A program made the translations under genes and the position numbers. A DNA stretch of 64,000 nucleotides from JAWKWH01 sp041397625 (GTDB lineage: Bacteria > Pseudomonadota > Alphaproteobacteria > Rhizobiales > Rhizobiaceae), in contig JAWKWH010000001.1 of assembly GCA_041397625.1 (NCBI GenBank), forward strand, positions 868,001 to 932,000, in the 5' to 3' direction. Positions 60,644-64,000 of this stretch are shown piece by piece (positions within the stretch are counted from its first letter, which is position 1; every line of letters starts with the position of its first letter). The notes beneath the pieces are model-generated. The model made no database searches and had not been told where the DNA came from. It was given only the letters and a program-made list of their open reading frames with translations.

Positions 60644-61123
60644 TCAAGTACGGCTTTCGGCTGCCTTGCGCCAGTCGACGACCTCCTGCAGCAGCACCAG
60701 CCCGGCGCCCACGGTGATGAAGGCGTCCGCGAGGTTGAAGATGGCAAACGACCAGTCGCCGAGATGGAACAGGATATAGTCGACGACATGGCCGAGCATG
60801 ACGCGGTCGATCAGGTTTCCGATCGCGCCGCCGATGATGAACGCGAAGCCCAGGCGCGCGATCCACTGGCCGGGCTCGGTGCGCCGGGCAAGCCATAGAA
60901 CGAACACGATGATCGCCAGCGGTATGGCGATCAGCCAGCGGTCGTCGAGCCAGTCGAACATGGAAAAGGCGATGCCCGTGTTGTTGGTGCGGAAGATCGC
61001 CAGAAACGGCAGAAGGTCCATCGGGTCATGCATCGCGAAACTGCTCTCCACGAAGCGCTTGACCACGTAGTCGACGGCCACGGTGGCGATGGCGACGGTG
61101 GAATTGAGCAGCAGGGACCGCAT
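60644..61123 (-). CDS. lspA: Lipoprotein signal peptidase LspA
   Basis: 159 residues with four TM helices and the two catalytic regions: VDYVVKRFVE, NTGIAFSMF, GGAIGNLIDRVMLGHVVDYI and FNLADAFITVGA with the catalytic aspartates. ATG overlaps the TrmH stop (TGATG). Confidence 0.95.
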   Translation of the reverse strand: MRSLLLNSTVAIATVAVDYVVKRFVESSFAMHDPMDLLPFLAIFRTNNTGIAFSMFDWLDDRWLIAIPLAIIVFVLWLARRTEPGQWIARLGFAFIIGGAIGNLIDRVMLGHVVDYILFHLGDWSFAIFNLADAFITVGAGLVLLQEVVDWRKAAESRT

Positions 61124-61980
61124 CAGCGTGCCTGCCGGTCTTGTTCGAGTTTCAATGCCTTGCGGCGGATTTCGAACAGCATGATACCGGTCGAGACGGC
61201 GAGGTTGAGCGAGTCGGCGCGGCCGGCCTGCGGAATCCGCGCCAGCACGTCGCACGCCTGCGCCAGCCGCTCGGTAAGCCCCTGCTGCTCGTTGCCCATC
61301 AGCAGCACAACCGGCCGGCCGGCATAGTCGATGCGGCGATAGTCGACGGCGCCGGCAAGATGGGTGCCGGCGACGAGGCCGGCAAAGCCCGTCCGCCAGT
61401 CGAGGAAGGCCTGTTCGTCGCAGCGCACGACCGGCATCGAGAACACCGATCCCATCGTGGCGCGCACGGCCTCCGGCGAAAACGGGTCGGTGCAGTCGCC
61501 GACCAGCATCACACCCTTCGCGCCGGCAGCGTCGGCGGTGCGGATCACCGTGCCGAGATTGCCCGGATCGCGCACCCGGTCGAGTGCCACCCAGACATCG
61601 TCGCCGCTCGGCCTGACCGACGACAGCGCATCGAGACGCTGTTCGAACACGCCGATGATCATCTGCGGATTGTCGCGACGGGTAATCGCCGAGAGCAGCT
61701 TCTCGGGCACGATGAGCACGTCGCCGCCCGCTGCCACCGTGCGCGCGGCGAGGTTGACGGCATGGTCGCGCGCGGATTTGGCATGCACCAGCGTTCGGAT
61801 GCGCCAATCCTGGTCGAGCGCGTCGACGATCAGCTTTTCGCCCTCGGCCAGGAACGCGCCCTGGCGATCGCGGTGCTTTTTCAGGAACAACGCCTTGAGG
61901 TCCTTGATCAGCGGATTGGCGGCGCTCGTCACCTCCTTGACCCGGCCGGGCCTGGCGATCTCCTGGCGCGCGCCGCTCAT
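61123..61980 (-). CDS. TrmH/SpoU family RNA methyltransferase
   Basis: 285 residues. N-terminal substrate-binding part (TSAANPLIKDLKALFLKKHRDRQGAFLAEGEKLI) and the SPOUT domain with the knot motifs DRVRDPGNLGTVIRTADAAGAKGV, LLMGNEQQGLT and IPQAGRADSLNLAVSTGIMLFEI. Methylates 2'-O of rRNA or tRNA; exact target unknown. Start overlaps the preceding gene by ATGA. Confidence 0.94.
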   Translation of the reverse strand: MSGARQEIARPGRVKEVTSAANPLIKDLKALFLKKHRDRQGAFLAEGEKLIVDALDQDWRIRTLVHAKSARDHAVNLAARTVAAGGDVLIVPEKLLSAITRRDNPQMIIGVFEQRLDALSSVRPSGDDVWVALDRVRDPGNLGTVIRTADAAGAKGVMLVGDCTDPFSPEAVRATMGSVFSMPVVRCDEQAFLDWRTGFAGLVAGTHLAGAVDYRRIDYAGRPVVLLMGNEQQGLTERLAQACDVLARIPQAGRADSLNLAVSTGIMLFEIRRKALKLEQDRQAR

Positions 61981-62984
61981 GATCCGGCGACCCAGCGCGA
62001 GAACAGCGACGTGGCGAGCGCGCGTCCGGCCGAACGCTCGCGGATGACCAGTTCGCCCGATTCCACCGTTCCGCCCAAGCCGGCAAAGGCGTCGCGCATC
62101 AGCGCATGGGTGGTGAAGAAGGAGGCGCGGATCGAATAGGCCGTCAGCACCACGGCGAGCGGTTTCGGCATCAGGATCTGCCGACAGAGCGCCATCATCT
62201 CGGGCAGGTTTTCGAACAGCTGCCATTTCTCGCCCTTGGGACCGCGCCCGAAGGCCGGAGGGTCGAGCAGGACGATGTCGTAGCCACGGCCACGGCGTTG
62301 CTCGCGCTGCGCGAATTTCAGCGCATCCTCGCAGATCCAGCGGATCGGCTTGTCGGAAAGGTCGGCCAGTTCCTGGTTTTCGCGCGCCCAGCCGATTGCC
62401 TTCCTTGACGCGTCGACATGGGTGACTTCGGCGCCGGCCCGCGCGGCGACCAGCGAGGCGAGCCCGGTATAGCCGAACAGGTTGAGCACCCTGACAGGGC
62501 CGCGTGCGGCACCGATCAGCGTCTCCATGTGGCGCCAGTGCGATGCCTGCTCGGGGAACACGCCGACATGGCGAAACGAGGTGAAGCGGCCGAGATAGTC
62601 TATGCCGTCGTGGCGCATCGGCCAGGTCTCGCCGAGCGGACCCTTGGGGAAGTGCCAGCGGCCCATGCCTTCCTCGTCGGTGTCGCCGGTAAAGACCGCA
62701 TCCACATCGGCCCACTGGTGCGCATCGAGCGCCGGCTGCCAGATCGCCTGGCCCTCCGGGCGAATGATCCGGTAGGGGCCGTATTGCTCGAGCTTGCGCC
62801 CGTCGCCGCTGTCGAGCAGCGCGTATTCGGCGTTCGGTGAAACCTCGAGGATGAGCGGTACATGCTCGGCGGGCAGGCGGGCGCTAAGACCCGGCGCGGC
62901 CGCCGGCCGCGGTTGGCGCGTGTCGTCCTGCCGGTGTCGCCCGGCCCGCCTTGCCTTCGTCATGTCGATTTCGCCGTCCGGCAT
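61977..62984 (-). CDS. Class I SAM-dependent rRNA methyltransferase (RlmI-like)
   Basis: 335 residues (62963 is an alternative start). Methyltransferase core RVLNLFGYTGLASLVAARAGAEVTHVDASRKAIGWARENQEL (SAM motif), then DIVLLDPPAFGRGPKGEKW with the DPPAF catalytic motif of m5C-type enzymes. It lacks a strong PUA signature at the N-terminus. First gene of the RlmI-TrmH-LspA run. Confidence 0.9.
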   Translation of the reverse strand: MPDGEIDMTKARRAGRHRQDDTRQPRPAAAPGLSARLPAEHVPLILEVSPNAEYALLDSGDGRKLEQYGPYRIIRPEGQAIWQPALDAHQWADVDAVFTGDTDEEGMGRWHFPKGPLGETWPMRHDGIDYLGRFTSFRHVGVFPEQASHWRHMETLIGAARGPVRVLNLFGYTGLASLVAARAGAEVTHVDASRKAIGWARENQELADLSDKPIRWICEDALKFAQREQRRGRGYDIVLLDPPAFGRGPKGEKWQLFENLPEMMALCRQILMPKPLAVVLTAYSIRASFFTTHALMRDAFAGLGGTVESGELVIRERSAGRALATSLFSRWVAGS

Positions 62985-63046
62985 GGTTGCATGGCGGGGG
63001 AGTAGCAGGATTCGAAGCGCGTCACACCCTCATTCGGGCGATGCCG

Positions 63047-63373
63047 TCACTCGCCGGGTGCCGGCAGGGCGTTTCCGACCTCGGGTTTGGCCTTGGCCTG
63101 CTGGCGCAGCGTGTCGGCCTGGCGCTTGTTTTCGCGCGCCGCCCGGCGGTAGCTGCCCTGTTTGAACCATGTCGTGGCCGAACCGATGAGCACGCCCAGC
63201 GCGAGGGCGGCAAACAGCCAGACGAACAGCGGCAGTTCCATCGTCAGCGCCGGGTTGCCCGGATTGAACGGATCGATGGTGAACGGCGCCAGGCCGCGAT
63301 TGGCGACGGCCAGCGCAATCAACACGATCGCGATCGGCAAGAGAATGAGTACGACGACCAACCTGTTGATCAT
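63047..63373 (-). CDS. LapA (DUF1049) domain membrane protein
   Basis: 108 residues. Two TM helices (about 5-23 and 47-67), between them NRGLAPFTIDPFNPGNP, followed by a basic coiled-coil tail (RRAARENKRQADTLRQQAK). This layout is the LapA/DUF1049 pattern. The gene follows ihfB in many Rhizobiales. Confidence 0.85.
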   Translation of the reverse strand: MINRLVVVLILLPIAIVLIALAVANRGLAPFTIDPFNPGNPALTMELPLFVWLFAALALGVLIGSATTWFKQGSYRRAARENKRQADTLRQQAKAKPEVGNALPAPGE

Positions 63374-63397
63374 GAGGGAATTTCCGGTTTGGGACCG

Positions 63398-63682
63398 CTA
63401 GGAATCCGAGTTGAGGCGCATGCGCAATTCCTTGCCCGTCTTGAAGAACGGTACCCATTTCTCCTCGACGGAGACGGTCTCGCCGGTGCGCGGGTTGCGA
63501 CCCGTGCGGGCGGGGCGGTTCTTGACCGAGAAAGCGCCGAAGCCGCGCAGCTCCACCCGGTTTCCGGCCGCCAGCGCCTCGGTGATTTCGTTGAGGATCG
63601 CATTGACGATGTTCTCGACGTCGCGCTGAAACAGATGCGGATTGCGATTGGCGATTATCTGCACGAGTTCCGATTTGATCAT
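63398..63682 (-). CDS. ihfB: Integration host factor subunit beta
   Basis: 94 residues from ATG 63682 (MIKSELVQIIANRNPHLFQRDVENIVNAIL). DNA-bending HU/IHF fold with RNPRTGETVSVEEKWVPFFKTGKELR at the beta-arm. The frame extends to 63742 but the shorter start matches the family. Confidence 0.95.
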   Translation of the reverse strand: MIKSELVQIIANRNPHLFQRDVENIVNAILNEITEALAAGNRVELRGFGAFSVKNRPARTGRNPRTGETVSVEEKWVPFFKTGKELRMRLNSDS

Positions 63683-63751
63683 CCTGCGCCTCCGCTTTGG
63701 AATTCCTTGGCCGCCAGCTCTGGAATTCTCGATTATTATCAATAATTCAGA

Positions 63752-64000
63752 TCAATTTTTAGGGTGCCAGACCGATACCAAACCGTCAAGGAATATGCGC
63801 TCGAGGCCAAGCTCCTCTATCAGGCTGTCATTGGCCGCGGGCACGCCGAACAGACGCGCTGCAAGCGACGACGACGCCAGCGGTGAAAACAGGCCGATCT
63901 CCTGCTTCTTCTTCCACTCGAAAACCTCCAGCTCGGCATCCAGCCCCTTCTCCTCCAGCCATTTGAGTGCGGCCTTCTCGCCGCCGAGCGAATCGACAAG
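63752..64000 (-). CDS. sppA: Signal peptide peptidase SppA (5' part beyond window)
   Basis: Only the C-terminal 82 residues are inside the window (LVDSLGGEKAALKWLEEKGLDAELEVFEW to DGLVSVWHPKN, stop 63752-63754). LVDSLGGEKAALKWLEE matches the SppA C-terminal region. It precedes ihfB, as is usual in Rhizobiales. Confidence 0.85.
   Translation of the reverse strand, partial: LVDSLGGEKAALKWLEEKGLDAELEVFEWKKKQEIGLFSPLASSSLAARLFGVPAANDSLIEELGLERIFLDGLVSVWHPKN

Overview
The window looks like chromosome from an alphaproteobacterium of the Hyphomicrobiales (Rhizobiales) type, perhaps Phyllobacteriaceae-like. Reasons: the sppA-ihfB-LapA-domain block at the right edge, an OlsB-type ornithine lipid acyltransferase, rhizobial-style urease and box (aerobic benzoyl-CoA) clusters, several TRAP transporters, and a GC-rich sequence with tight ATGA gene overlaps. 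The genus is inferred; nothing in the window proves it.

Region 1 (1-17.5 kb) is a catabolic island that looks compositionally distinct from the rest. On the minus strand it has a TAXI-type TRAP transporter followed by an aldehyde dehydrogenase cut by the window edge. On the plus strand it has an SDR, an MmgE/PrpD protein and a complete polar-amino-acid ABC transporter. A TrmB-family regulator follows, then a three-gene biotin-dependent acyl-CoA carboxylase split over divergent operons, and a two-gene ADP-forming acyl-CoA ligase. Three transcription-unit starts share a CGATTGTCG(A/G)C operator-like sequence, so the genes probably serve one pathway whose substrate I cannot name.

Region 2 (17.7-26.6 kb) holds a cytosine deaminase-like amidohydrolase with a LysR regulator, an envelope-stress two-component system with a Spy/CpxP-like protein, an SDR with a LysR, 5-formyl-THF cyclo-ligase and a VOC protein.

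Region 3 (26.6-33.6 kb, minus strand) is a urease operon, ureD-A-x-B-(CMD)-C-(ABM)-parDE-E-F-DUF3995-G. A toxin-antitoxin pair is fused by overlap to ureE.

Region 4 (33.7-54.2 kb) is an aromatic catabolism supercluster. It contains a gentisate branch (3-hydroxybenzoate 6-hydroxylase-like enzyme, gentisate dioxygenase, FAH hydrolase) under a divergent MarR, and a DctPQM TRAP transporter. Next come a hydroxycinnamate-type CoA module (enoyl-CoA hydratase, MarR, feruloyl-CoA synthase-like ligase, amidohydrolase) and the box pathway (CoA ligase, alpha/beta hydrolase, DUF309, BoxC, BoxB, an unusual amidase-fold protein, BoxA, thioesterase, BoxR). TGCA-containing promoter boxes before the TRAP operon, the CoA ligase, boxC and boxR suggest one BoxR regulon.

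Region 5 (54.2-64 kb) is mostly housekeeping and signalling: a cNMP-binding protein, an OmpR-type regulator, an L,D-transpeptidase, OlsB, a hybrid histidine kinase, AcuI-like reductase, LspA, two RNA methyltransferases, a LapA-domain protein, IHF beta and a partial SppA.
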